Assembly: GCA_030697795.1 (NCBI GenBank)
Contig: JAUYOV010000001.1
Location: 88,486-121,603 of the forward strand
Source: a bacterium
GTDB lineage: Bacteria; Patescibacteriota; Minisyncoccia; JACQLN01
DNA: 33,118 nt
Reading direction: 5' to 3'
The notes below the pieces were generated by a model, which was not told the origin of the DNA, did not search any database, and was given only the letters and a program-made list of their open reading frames with translations. A program made the translations under genes and the position numbers. Below are positions 22,637 through 29,280 of this stretch, piece by piece (the first letter of the stretch is position 1; the number at the start of each line of letters is the position of its first letter).

Positions 22637-22680
22637 TATGTTAACAATTTCCATACGATCGTATAATGTTTGTTAACATA
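22637..22680. promoter_or_regulatory. Three-part palindromic operator, copy 1 (rpiB side)
   Basis: TGTTAACA (22639-22646), ACGATCGT (22655-22662) and TGTTAACA (22671-22678), with exactly 8 bases between neighbours. The wider palindrome is TATGTTAACAA-N5-ATACGA and its complement. All three boxes are palindromes themselves, with centres 16 bases apart. It lies just after the regulator gene and 28 bases upstream of the rpiB -10. Confidence 0.85.
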
Positions 22681-22695
22681 AAAATGTAAATAAAA

Positions 22696-23223
22696 TTAAA
22701 TAGTTTCTAAACTACCTAGTTTATTGATACTAACAATTTGAACCTTATTCTTTAACTTCAAGTTATCCAATAATACTATAAAACCTTCAGGCAAAGGTCT
22801 ATAACCCATCCAGACACTTTTTTGTAATTGTCTATATCCGCAAGCGATTAACTCAAGTCGAACCAAATCACGTTTTTTCCTTTCCAACTCTGGAATATCA
22901 AACATTACCAGCCTGGCCACACCATCTTCCTTTGGCAAACCAAGATCAACCACATTAAACGAATCTCTGCCTTGTTGGGTTATTGACCATAGTGACTTTT
23001 TGCGTGAACCCGTCCTACTAACCAATCCTTGTTTTTTTAGGCGGGAAAGTATAACGGAGAAAGTTCGGGAAGAAAATTCATAACCTGTTGGCAACCCCAA
23101 AACTTGCCGCCATATTTTGCCTTCGATGCGACTTTTAGGAAATATTGCTTCAAGAGTCAGCTCACCAGCTTCTTGAAACTTTTCCAATATGAGATGCGTT
23201 AAAGATGTTTTTCTTTCTGACAT
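22696..23223 (-). CDS. PaaX-like regulator with Cas2-like domain
   Basis: The 175-residue protein starts with a winged-helix part (about residues 1-80: SLTHLILEKFQEAG, SSRTFSVILSRLKKQGLVSR, KKSLWSITQQGRD) and continues with a ferredoxin-like, Cas2-like domain (ARLVMFDIPELERKKRDLVR, then GYRQLQKSVWMGYRPLP), as in PaaX-type regulators. There is no CRISPR array or cas gene, so it is not a CRISPR Cas2. It lies between two copies of one operator, which makes autoregulation and control of rpiB-rpe very likely (inference). A -10 candidate TCTAAT (23237-23232) ends 9 bases before the ATG. Confidence 0.82.
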   Translation of the reverse strand: MSERKTSLTHLILEKFQEAGELTLEAIFPKSRIEGKIWRQVLGLPTGYEFSSRTFSVILSRLKKQGLVSRTGSRKKSLWSITQQGRDSFNVVDLGLPKEDGVARLVMFDIPELERKKRDLVRLELIACGYRQLQKSVWMGYRPLPEGFIVLLDNLKLKNKVQIVSINKLGSLETI

Positions 23224-23273
23224 AAGCCCTAATTAGATGTAAACCCTACTTGGTCTTGATATTTTGATGTTAT

Positions 23274-23323
23274 CTTTATGTTAACACTTATTTCACGATC
23301 GTTGAATAGTTGTTAACATAAAG
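23274..23323. promoter_or_regulatory. Three-part palindromic operator, copy 2 (regulator side)
   Basis: CTTTATGTTAACA (23274-23286), ACGATCGT (23295-23302), TGTTAACATAAAG (23311-23323), again with exactly 8 bases between boxes; outer arms are a perfect 13-bp inverted repeat. It lies 51 bases upstream of the regulator start and 31 bases upstream of the divergent GTG at 23354. Confidence 0.88.
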
Positions 23324-23353
23324 TAATAGTAATAAATAATGGAGGAAAGAGGA

Positions 23354-23443
23354 GTGCCTAAGGCAAAATATAAACAGACAAGTGAACGTTTTGAGAAAAT
23401 AAAAATCCCGCTAGTGAATTTCCGATTTGCATCTATTAAATAA
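23354..23443 (+). CDS. Possible 29-residue basic microprotein divergent from the regulator
   Basis: GTG 23354 is preceded by GGAGG (23341-23345) with an 8-base gap, the best Shine-Dalgarno site on the plus strand in this part. The product begins MPKAKYKQTSERF and ends FRFASIK; it is strongly basic. An in-frame ATG at 23339 overlaps the GGAGG and is less likely. A 10-bp inverted repeat CCACTTTTAA/TTAAAAGTGG (about 23459-23488) followed by an A+T-rich run could end the RNA. The divergent operator suggests control by the PaaX-like protein. Confidence 0.45.
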   Translation: MPKAKYKQTSERFEKIKIPLVNFRFASIK

Positions 23444-23522
23444 AATAAACCACTTGTCCACTTTTAAGGCGATCACATTAAAAGTGGATTTATTAAACTT
23501 TATTAAACACCGAGTGTTCATT

Positions 23523-23550
23523 AAAAAAGCCCCCGACTTTCGCCGAGAGC
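23523..23550 (-). terminator. Second of two tandem terminators
   Basis: GCTCTCGGC-GAAA-GTCGGGGGC (G-U pairs allowed) followed by six U on the minus strand. Confidence 0.8.
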
Positions 23551-23577
23551 CGTATCGAGATTGAACATTGATAGTTA

Positions 23578-23611
23578 TTAAAAAAGCGCTACGACTTTTT
23601 TGTCGCAACGC
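23578..23611 (-). terminator. First of two tandem terminators
   Basis: GCGTTGCGAC-AAAAAA-GTCGTAGCGC (G-U pairs allowed) followed by TTTTTT on the minus strand, just after the 23625 gene. A second terminator follows 27 bases later, giving tight isolation of the small-gene group. Confidence 0.85.
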
Positions 23612-23624
23612 CTTATATCACAAA

Positions 23625-23822
23625 TCAAGTGAAAAACTCTTGGATTTCTTCTTTGATGCCTTTCTCTTTCAACCAACGGCGGAAGAGAGGTAATGGTCCA
23701 AACCGTAGAGGATATCCTCCTTGATAATTTTCCCTGTTGCCTTGAATCTTAGCGAATCCAAAATGTTCAGTACTAGGTTCGCAAAACAAGGTGTATCCTG
23801 CGCATGTTGCTTTCTTTTTCAT
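23625..23822 (-). CDS. Small hypothetical protein (65 residues)
   Basis: Starts MKKKATCAGYTLFCEPSTEH and ends in a basic-acidic helix, LPLFRRWLKEKGIKEEIQEF. A strong AGGAGG lies about 8 bases before ATG 23822. The protein is soluble, with two Cys in the first 15 residues. No family is recognised. It is the last of three small genes with the same direction, all with strong ribosome-binding sites, unlike the surrounding core genes. The group resembles small phage or plasmid gene sets (impression only). Confidence 0.65.
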   Translation of the reverse strand: MKKKATCAGYTLFCEPSTEHFGFAKIQGNRENYQGGYPLRFGPLPLFRRWLKEKGIKEEIQEFFT

Positions 23823-23834
23823 ACCACATACCTC

Positions 23835-24047
23835 CTATGGTTTTCCAAACCATGCATCTGGATCCAGCATGCGGTTGGTCATCATATTACTGTAACTAGC
23901 ACGACCACTAGCTACCTGTGCACGCTCTTCCGGGGACATCTCATTTTCCACTTTGGCCCAAGCAGCATGCACAGAGCAGAGTTCCACAGGCTCAAAATTC
24001 TTATTGAGCTTGCAACCGCAAGTAGACACATACACACTCCGTTTCAC
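23835..24047 (-). CDS. Small protein with possible zinc-binding CxC...CxxH
   Basis: The 70-residue protein is started at GTG 24047, with AGGAGG about 5 bases upstream. Near the start is VSTCGCKLNKNFEPVELCSVH, a C-x-C and C-x2-H arrangement like short zinc knuckles found in phage-type proteins. The rest is polar (SPEERAQVASGRASYSNMMT). The function is unknown. It is 12 bases before the next gene in the group. Confidence 0.65.
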   Translation of the reverse strand: MKRSVYVSTCGCKLNKNFEPVELCSVHAAWAKVENEMSPEERAQVASGRASYSNMMTNRMLDPDAWFGKP

Positions 24048-24067
24048 ATCAACCTCCTTGATTTAGG

Positions 24068-24307
24068 TCAGATTTGCCGTCGAACGTATTGTGGCATGAA
24101 AACCGCCATCACCCCGATCACTATTGGGATGAAGTAGACCACCCACGCTTCCCAGGGCGAATGACCCATCGCGGTATTCAGAGCTATGATTACCGCGATA
24201 GCAGTTTCTTCAGACCGTCCCTGCACCACCAGCAACCTGTCGGCGCAGATGATGTAGATTTGGACGATCATGAGTAACGCTCCGAGAATCCGAGCGTAGG
24301 TTCTCAT
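24068..24307 (-). CDS. Small two-helix membrane protein
   Basis: The 79-residue protein has two transmembrane helices (about 7-27 and 55-74) joined by a loop with a short Gln/Glu/His-containing stretch. A perfect AAGGAGGTGA precedes ATG 24307. The G+C content of this part is high: 62 of 120 bases at 24061-24180, against mostly 35-40% elsewhere in the window. It heads the three-gene unit, driven by the promoter at 24367-24396. The function is unknown; composition suggests transfer from another genome. Confidence 0.7.
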   Translation of the reverse strand: MRTYARILGALLMIVQIYIICADRLLVVQGRSEETAIAVIIALNTAMGHSPWEAWVVYFIPIVIGVMAVFMPQYVRRQI

Positions 24308-24366
24308 TTTTTCACCTCCTTCTTTGGGGACTAGTTGTTAGGGTACCATCCTTTTTTGATGTCTAC

Positions 24367-24396
24367 ATCATAGCATATCGCCCCATATATTGTCAA
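24367..24396 (-). promoter_or_regulatory. Strong promoter of the three small genes
   Basis: A perfect TTGACA (24396-24391) and TATGAT (24372-24367) are 18 bases apart. The start near 24360 gives a leader of about 50 bases ending in AAGGAGGTGA. Confidence 0.8.
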
Positions 24397-24415
24397 TAGC
24401 GAGTATCAAACAGCT

Positions 24416-24443
24416 AAAAAACGGCCTAAATAAGCCGTTTTTT
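24416..24443. terminator. Two-way terminator after gapdh
   Basis: AAAAAACGGC, an 8-base loop, GCCGTTTTTT. It ends GAPDH transcription on the minus strand; the symmetric runs allow either direction. Confidence 0.85.
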
Positions 24444-24460
24444 AAAAGATACTAAACTGG

Positions 24461-25468
24461 CTATAGCAGACCCTTTAAATTCAAAATATGTTTTATCAAA
24501 CTACCACAATAGCCCCATTCGTTGTCGTACCAAGCCAGAACTTTAACCATATCGCCACCCACAACTTTGGTGTGAGTTAAATCGGCGATGGAGGCGTGAG
24601 GGTTTTTGATTATGTCAGACGAGACTAACGGCTCTTCGCTAACCGTAAAAATTCCCTGCCATTTTGGTTGCTTGGCGGCTTTGCGTAAAATATCGTTAAT
24701 TTCCTCAACTGTTGTTCGGCGTCCTGCTACAAAAGTTAAGTCGGCCAGTGAGCCAACTATAACTGGCACACGAACTGCTATGGCTTCGAAAATATCTTTA
24801 AGCCATGGTTGCGAACGTATAACCGCATCAGCCGCGCCGGTGTGCGATGGCACAATATTTTGCGCGGCGGCTCTGCCACGTAAAAAATCTTTTCCGCCCC
24901 CCGGCCCATCCACTAAACTTTGGCTGGCCGTATAAGCGTGAGCGGTATTTAGCATCGCTTTTCTAATTCCGGGATTGACTTGCAAAATATCTAAAACCGG
25001 TACAACAGCGTTTGTAGTGCACGAAGCGTCCGAAGTTATCCGGTTCAACTCACGAGTCAATTTATCGTTATTAGAACCTGCCAAAATATGTGGCGTATTG
25101 GCGTCGGCTGGAGAAGTTATAACAACTCTTTTTGCCCCAGCATCTAAATGTGCCTTAGCTTTTTCCGAAGTATTAAAAACTCCAGTCGATTCCACCACAA
25201 TATCTATATTTAAATCCTGCCAAGGTAATTTTGCCGGATCCTTTTCGCTAAAAACAAAAATATTATGGCTATCTACCACCAATTGATTACTACGAACATC
25301 AACAGTTTTTTCATATTCCCCATAAATAGTATCTCGGCGCAAAAGATAGGCTAAATTTTTTATATCACCCAGATCGTTTATGGCCACAATTTCTATTTCG
25401 GAATTATTAAAAGCCTGGCGAAAAAAACTTCGCCCTATTCTGCCAAAGCCATTTATAGCAAGCCTCAT
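24461..25468 (-). CDS. gap: Glyceraldehyde-3-phosphate dehydrogenase
   Basis: The 335-residue enzyme oxidises glyceraldehyde 3-phosphate to 1,3-bisphosphoglycerate with NAD(P)+. Visible are the Rossmann start INGFGRIGR, catalytic C150 in SDASCTTNAV, H177 in NTAHAYT, and the C-terminal WYDNEWGY. Length and motifs are standard. A TATAAT (25480-25475) ends exactly 7 bases before the ATG, so the mRNA is probably leaderless. A 14-base gap separates it from the thioredoxin reductase-like gene upstream, but its own promoter lies inside that gap and the end of that gene. Confidence 0.96.
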   Translation of the reverse strand: MRLAINGFGRIGRSFFRQAFNNSEIEIVAINDLGDIKNLAYLLRRDTIYGEYEKTVDVRSNQLVVDSHNIFVFSEKDPAKLPWQDLNIDIVVESTGVFNTSEKAKAHLDAGAKRVVITSPADANTPHILAGSNNDKLTRELNRITSDASCTTNAVVPVLDILQVNPGIRKAMLNTAHAYTASQSLVDGPGGGKDFLRGRAAAQNIVPSHTGAADAVIRSQPWLKDIFEAIAVRVPVIVGSLADLTFVAGRRTTVEEINDILRKAAKQPKWQGIFTVSEEPLVSSDIIKNPHASIADLTHTKVVGGDMVKVLAWYDNEWGYCGSLIKHILNLKGLL

Positions 25469-25474
25469 GCTGTA

Positions 25475-25480
25475 ATTATA
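25475..25480 (-). promoter_or_regulatory. -10 box of gap
   Basis: A perfect TATAAT on the minus strand, ending 7 bases before ATG 25468, within the 14-base gap to trxB-like. The -35 region lies in the end of the trxB-like gene and is poor. Confidence 0.55.
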
Positions 25481-25482
25481 CC

Positions 25483-26424
25483 CTAATGGTTCCTGTTGAG
25501 GTAATCAACAGCCGACAATAGAGCGGATACTCCCTGCCCCGCCGCAATAACTATCTGCTTATAGGGAATATTGGTTACGTCTCCCGCGGCAAATAGACCA
25601 GCAATATTAGTTTCGCCACGCAAGTTAACTTTTATTTGTTTAGTTTCATCTAATTCCACACCCGAAACAAATGAACTATTTGGTATTTGGCCAATATGCA
25701 CAAAAATACCCTTAACTTCTATTTTTTTAGTCTCACCCGATTTATTTTTATATTCTAGGGCACTTACAAAACTGTCTCCTAAAACAGCCGAGGTCATAGC
25801 TTCGTAAACGATTTCTATTTTAGAGTTTTTAGAAACTTTGTCTATTAAGACCTGTTCTCCTTTAAAATATGAATTTTTATTTATAAGATAAACCTGGCTG
25901 GCAATTTCCGAAAGCATTATGGCTGATTCTAAAGCAGAATTACCTCCACCTACTGTGGCTACAATTTGACCCGAGAAAAGCGGGCCATCACAAACCGTAC
26001 AATAAGAAACACCTTTATTTCTAAATTCTTTTTCGCCACTAATATTCAACTCACGAGAATGTACGCCCGTAGCCACCAAAACAGACTTAGCTTTTTCTTG
26101 GAAAACCGAGCCATCTGGGTTTTTGCCCGAAATTAAAAAACAATTGTTTTCTTTCCCACCTTCTGGGCGGACAAGTTTAATTTCGCTAACCCATTTGCCA
26201 TCTTCTATCACCACATTGTTGGCCTTAGCATGTTCTTTAAACCTATCCGAGAGCTCCAAACCATCGGTATGTATAATACCGGGCCAGTTTTCTATTTCGC
26301 CCGAAGTTGCCACTTCACCACCCACATCCGCGCTTATTATTTTAAAATTCAAACGGCGCCTCGCGGCGTATATGGAAGCCGAAAGGCCAGCCGCCGAAGC
26401 GCCAATAATTATTAGATCGAACAT
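25483..26424 (-). CDS. trxB: Thioredoxin reductase-like flavoprotein
   Basis: This 313-residue protein has FAD-binding IIIGASAAGLSASIYAARR, the redox disulfide CTVCD, a second nucleotide motif TVGGGNSALES and C-terminal GLFAAGDVTN. The usual HRR of NADPH-dependent thioredoxin reductases is replaced by LINKNSYFKGEQVL, closer to the AhpF type, so NADH may be the donor (inference). It would reduce thioredoxin-like partners; the glutaredoxin-like protein 3 bases upstream is the obvious one. Together they form a cytoplasmic disulfide-reducing pair. Confidence 0.9.
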   Translation of the reverse strand: MFDLIIIGASAAGLSASIYAARRRLNFKIISADVGGEVATSGEIENWPGIIHTDGLELSDRFKEHAKANNVVIEDGKWVSEIKLVRPEGGKENNCFLISGKNPDGSVFQEKAKSVLVATGVHSRELNISGEKEFRNKGVSYCTVCDGPLFSGQIVATVGGGNSALESAIMLSEIASQVYLINKNSYFKGEQVLIDKVSKNSKIEIVYEAMTSAVLGDSFVSALEYKNKSGETKKIEVKGIFVHIGQIPNSSFVSGVELDETKQIKVNLRGETNIAGLFAAGDVTNIPYKQIVIAAGQGVSALLSAVDYLNRNH

Positions 26425-26427
26425 AAA

Positions 26428-26661
26428 TTATTTTAAACCTAAAAGCTGAGAAATTTTCGCCCTATCAAAACCAATAATTATTTTCCCATCTATATCTGTA
26501 ACCGGCACACCTAATTGGCCAGTCTTTTGTATCATTTCCTCCCTAGCCTTAGCATCAGAAAAAACATCTAAATCTTGAAATTCAATATTATGCTCTCTTA
26601 AAAATTCCTTTTCGGCGTGGCAATAGGCGCAGGTTGGAGTTGAATAAATTTTTATATTCAT
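26428..26661 (-). CDS. Glutaredoxin-like protein (NrdH type)
   Basis: The 77-residue protein is a compact thioredoxin fold with the active site CAYC (STPTCAYCHAEK) and a TGQLGVPVTDI segment with cis-Pro. It lacks a membrane segment. NrdH-type proteins use thioredoxin reductase rather than glutathione, which agrees with the adjacent reductase gene (3-base gap). TATAAT (26673-26668) ends exactly 7 bases before ATG 26661, giving a leaderless two-gene mRNA. Confidence 0.92.
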   Translation of the reverse strand: MNIKIYSTPTCAYCHAEKEFLREHNIEFQDLDVFSDAKAREEMIQKTGQLGVPVTDIDGKIIIGFDRAKISQLLGLK

Positions 26662-26667
26662 CTGTAG

Positions 26668-26673
26668 ATTATA
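26668..26673 (-). promoter_or_regulatory. -10 box of the glutaredoxin-trxB unit
   Basis: A perfect TATAAT on the minus strand, ending 7 bases before ATG 26661. A small CCC/GGG hairpin (26677-26685) lies just upstream. Confidence 0.55.
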
Positions 26674-26698
26674 AACCCTACGGGGCTTTTGAGTCTAG

Positions 26699-27700
26699 CT
26701 AACGATATTTAGCCTTAGCTAAATTATGTTCTTCAAAAGTAACAGAAAAAACTGTGGTTTTATCGGAACGTTTAGAAAGATAATAAAGATAATTGGATTT
26801 TTCTGGATACAGCGCGGCCTGCAAAGACACCAGCCCAGGGTTAGAAATTGGTGTGGGCGGTAAAATATTGTTTTTATACGTATTATATAAAGAATCTAGA
26901 GTATCAATATCCGATCTTTTTATGGGACGGCCTAGTTCGTAAACCAGCGTGGCGTCAACCTGAAGCGGCATACCTATGCTTAACCTTTTCCATAATACAC
27001 CCGAAGCTATGGGCATATCGCTTGGCAAAACTTCTTCTTCTAAAATTGAGGCCATTTTTAAAACATCATAAAACTTTTTTCCAGAAACATCCCTTATATC
27101 TTTGGTTTTAGCATCAAACCTGTTTAACATCTTTATAACAATTTCTTGGGCATTGGCATCTTTAGAAAATCTGTAAGTATCGGGAAATAAGAAACCCTCT
27201 AGCGTATCATTTTTGGCCGGCGACAATTTGAGCCAATCAAAAGTCTCTGCTAAAGAAACAGCCTTAATTCTTGTTAGATCTTCAGCATCTTTAAAACCAG
27301 CTTCTTTTAATCTTTCGGTTATACCTTTTAAAGTTAGGCCTTCGGGAATAATAACAACTACCTCATCGCTGCCAAAAAGTGCTTCACCATTTTCTATTCT
27401 TGTTAAAATTTGGCGTAAATTTAAACCGGGTTCAAAAATATATTGCCCCGCTTTTAATGCAGCGTAACTGCCTCTATATATGGACGATACTATAAAAGAA
27501 AGCTTGCTTTTAATAATCCCAGCGGCTTCCAAATTACCAGCAATCTCTAATAAATTTTCGCCTTTATTAATAGCTATTTCTTTTTTACCATCTAAAAATT
27601 GAGGCGAAATAATTCTAGAAATTATATAAAAAGAAAAAAGAGTTAATGCTATTAACCCAAATATAATTAACCTAATATGTTTTAAATTTTTAAACATCAC
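26699..27700 (-). CDS. mltG: Endolytic transglycosylase MltG (YceG family)
   Basis: This protein of 332-333 residues has an N-terminal membrane anchor (about 10-30), a LysM-like part (INKGENLLEIAGNLEAAGII) and the catalytic domain with EGFLFPDTYRF, the likely catalytic Glu in ASILEEE (E221), LQVDATLVYELG, YNTYKNNILPPTPISNPG and a final SVTFEEH. It cuts nascent peptidoglycan strands at the membrane. The start is either GTG 27700 or ATG 27697; the ATG is more likely. It begins 7-10 bases after the tRNA-Trp gene, so it may be co-transcribed with it. Confidence 0.94.
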   Translation of the reverse strand: MMFKNLKHIRLIIFGLIALTLFSFYIISRIISPQFLDGKKEIAINKGENLLEIAGNLEAAGIIKSKLSFIVSSIYRGSYAALKAGQYIFEPGLNLRQILTRIENGEALFGSDEVVVIIPEGLTLKGITERLKEAGFKDAEDLTRIKAVSLAETFDWLKLSPAKNDTLEGFLFPDTYRFSKDANAQEIVIKMLNRFDAKTKDIRDVSGKKFYDVLKMASILEEEVLPSDMPIASGVLWKRLSIGMPLQVDATLVYELGRPIKRSDIDTLDSLYNTYKNNILPPTPISNPGLVSLQAALYPEKSNYLYYLSKRSDKTTVFSVTFEEHNLAKAKYR

Positions 27701-27706
27701 TTAAGG

Positions 27707-27779
27707 CACGGGCGGCAGGTCTCGAACCTGCAACCTCTTGTTTTGGAGACAAGCGCTCTACCAATTGAGCTACGCCCGT
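27707..27779 (-). tRNA. tRNA-Trp (CCA)
   Basis: A full cloverleaf: acceptor ACGGGCG/CGCCCGT, D-arm GCTCAATTGGTAGAGC, anticodon loop CTCCAAA with CCA, T-arm GCAGGTTCGAGACCTGC, discriminator G. CCA is not encoded. Its 5' end is 3 bases from the stop of the HTH gene. Confidence 0.96.
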
Positions 27780-27782
27780 AAA

Positions 27783-28463
27783 TTATTTGATTGCAACTGC
27801 CCCTTGTTTTATAAAAAAGGCCTGTGCCGTGGCTAAAAGCTGACGAGCCACCTCAACACTATGATACCTAACGGACACACAACCATTATAACCTTCTTTT
27901 ATTCTCTTGCCAGTATTTGGCTTATTAAACGGTTTAATGAATTGTTTTAAAGGAATATCGGTTATATTTGACCAGAAATTCAACTGTCTATTTACATTGT
28001 GATATTCATGTAAATGAACACAAATTCTAAACTTTTCAGCGTCTATCTTAAATGATTTTCTAAACAAGTTTAAGAAAACTTTTACTAGCTGTGGATCCGA
28101 ATTTGTAAAACGTACTCCAGAGTAATGATCTTTTCCTCCCTCGCACCAATAAATTAATGAGCAAAAAAGTCTTAATAAATTGGTATTATCTACATTTATA
28201 GTATCAACTTCATCGGTTGCTTTGGAGAGTAAAGAATTTATAATCCTTTGTGTTCTTGCCTTCTTGTTTTTTGCCGATGTAATTACTCCTAATCTAACCT
28301 TATTTAAAAGACGCAATTTTGATTTATCAGATAAATTCACATCTCGTACCCATTCCGAAACTCTACCCTTAGAAACACTCAGCTTATTATGAATCTCGCT
28401 TATAGAATAGCCCCTAGTACGCAGAGATAAAGCTTTTTCTTTTATCTTAATTGAATATGCCAT
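27783..28463 (-). CDS. HTH protein with possible LAGLIDADG-like domain
   Basis: The 226-residue protein opens with a helix-turn-helix of the resolvase/MerR-like sort (RGYSISEIHNKLSVSKGRVSEW). From about residue 85 comes LLRLFCSLIYWCEGGKDH, then VRFTNSDPQLVKVFLNLF. This pattern, seen in many hypothetical HTH proteins of CPR and actinobacteria, resembles a LAGLIDADG-type fold, so DNA binding and possibly cleavage is likely but unproven. It lies between L33 and tRNA-Trp, ending 3 bases before the tRNA, which looks like an inserted gene. A palindrome over its transcription start suggests self-control. Confidence 0.55.
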   Translation of the reverse strand: MAYSIKIKEKALSLRTRGYSISEIHNKLSVSKGRVSEWVRDVNLSDKSKLRLLNKVRLGVITSAKNKKARTQRIINSLLSKATDEVDTINVDNTNLLRLFCSLIYWCEGGKDHYSGVRFTNSDPQLVKVFLNLFRKSFKIDAEKFRICVHLHEYHNVNRQLNFWSNITDIPLKQFIKPFNKPNTGKRIKEGYNGCVSVRYHSVEVARQLLATAQAFFIKQGAVAIK

Positions 28464-28465
28464 AA

Positions 28466-28488
28466 AGGTTACATAACCTATTATAGCA
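28466..28488 (-). promoter_or_regulatory. Promoter and operator-like palindrome of the HTH gene
   Basis: Extended -10 TGCTATAAT (28488-28480), then AGGTTATGTAACCT (28479-28466), a palindrome with 6-bp arms at the expected transcription start, ending 3 bases before ATG 28463. A bound HTH protein would block initiation. Confidence 0.55.
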
Positions 28489-28509
28489 GATTAATATTAA
28501 GAAACAAAA

Positions 28510-28665
28510 CTACTTATTCTCCTTATGAGGGGTCTGCTTTCTGCACCATTTGCAACGCTTTTTAAGTTCTATCTTTTTTGTAACCTTCTTTTTATTCTTT
28601 CGTGTCCAATAATTGATACGTTTACAAATTGTGCAAGCTAATTTTATTAAACTTTCTTGACTCAT
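28510..28665 (-). CDS. rpmG: Ribosomal protein L33
   Basis: A 51-residue protein starting MSQESLIKLACTICKRINYW. Two CxxC pairs (C11/C14 and C38/C41) form the zinc-binding site of the C+ type of L33; TKKIELKKRCKWCRKQTPHKE is the family C-terminus. It belongs to the large ribosomal subunit near the exit site. L33 genes are often close to tRNA-Trp and secE/nusG; here tRNA-Trp is two genes downstream, with the HTH gene between them, and secE/nusG are not in the window. Confidence 0.93.
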   Translation of the reverse strand: MSQESLIKLACTICKRINYWTRKNKKKVTKKIELKKRCKWCRKQTPHKENK

Positions 28666-28747
28666 ATATAACCGACACTAATTACGAATAGACACGAACC
28701 TACGAATTTTATTTGGTCATTCGAGTGCATTCGCGTATTGGTGTCGC
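28666..28747. repeat. Intergenic imperfect palindrome with CGAAT/ATTCG words
   Basis: CGACAC..TTACGAAT on the left pairs imperfectly with ATTCGCG..GTGTCG on the right. Repeated CGAA(T) and ATTCG words resemble dispersed intergenic repeats. No gene is seen in this stretch. Confidence 0.45.
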
Positions 28748-29194
28748 TTAGTTAACTTTAATCCATTTTCCGACCGTTTGATTATATTCCATAACTTCCT
28801 GTGGCTTATCTTTAAACCTATCTTCACCTGCTAATAAAGTATAACCCAAAGCCCCTGGCTCAAAAAATCCTATTATTTTGTAATCTGGCGTCGAACCTAT
28901 TTTCTTTTCTAGCGAAAGTAAAAAAGCTCTGGTAATATGGCCATCTTCATATTCAACATAGACATTATTTTCGTTTACAAAACGAAATCTAGTTACACTC
29001 CACTTGCCATCTGATACAGGCTTATCTGGCGCAATTTCGTTTATTTTTTCGGTAAAAAATTTTATAACATCACTTCGGTTAAGCGTATAATCACTGCCTC
29101 TCGCCTGTTGAAAAATTAAAACACCAACAAAGAAAACAAAAACACAAAATGAAGCTAACAAAACTGCATTTGTTCTATTAAATTTTTTGTCCAT
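28748..29194 (-). CDS. Hypothetical single-helix membrane protein
   Basis: The start at ATG 29194 (MDKKFNRTNAV) gives 148 residues; an in-frame extension to 29242 would run into the tRNA-Thr gene. One helix (about 9-28, LLASFCVFVFFVGVLIF), then a soluble extracytoplasmic part with SDVIKFFTEKINEIAPDKPV and a beta-like middle (FRFVNENNVYVEYEDGH). No family is recognised. It begins 15 bases after the tRNA-Thr 3' end and may share its transcript, with rpmG next. Confidence 0.65.
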   Translation of the reverse strand: MDKKFNRTNAVLLASFCVFVFFVGVLIFQQARGSDYTLNRSDVIKFFTEKINEIAPDKPVSDGKWSVTRFRFVNENNVYVEYEDGHITRAFLLSLEKKIGSTPDYKIIGFFEPGALGYTLLAGEDRFKDKPQEVMEYNQTVGKWIKVN

Positions 29195-29208
29195 ATTTTT
29201 CTTATCTG

Positions 29209-29280
29209 AGCCACCTCTCGGATTTGAACCGAGGACCTTCACTTTACAAAAGTGTTGCTCTACCGCTGAGCTAAGGTGGC
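29209..29280 (-). tRNA. tRNA-Thr (TGT)
   Basis: Acceptor GCCACCT/AGGTGGC, D-arm GCTCAGCGGTAGAGC, anticodon loop TTTGTAA with TGT, T-arm CTCGGTTCAAATCCGAG, discriminator T. The anticodon stem has one A-A mismatch at its base. CCA is not encoded. Confidence 0.95.

Noticed and set aside
22696-23223. CRISPR Cas2
   Set aside because: The Cas2-like domain is fused to a winged helix and there are no repeats, spacers or other cas genes; PaaX-type regulator fits better.
23411-23608. 65-codon minus-strand frame
   Set aside because: It spans both tandem terminators and lacks a ribosome site.
23721-24137. 138-codon plus-strand frame
   Set aside because: It lies opposite the small genes that have strong ribosome sites and a promoter; it has no start signal of its own.
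24606-25286. Plus-strand frames opposite gap
   Set aside because: They are mirror frames of a clear GAPDH gene.
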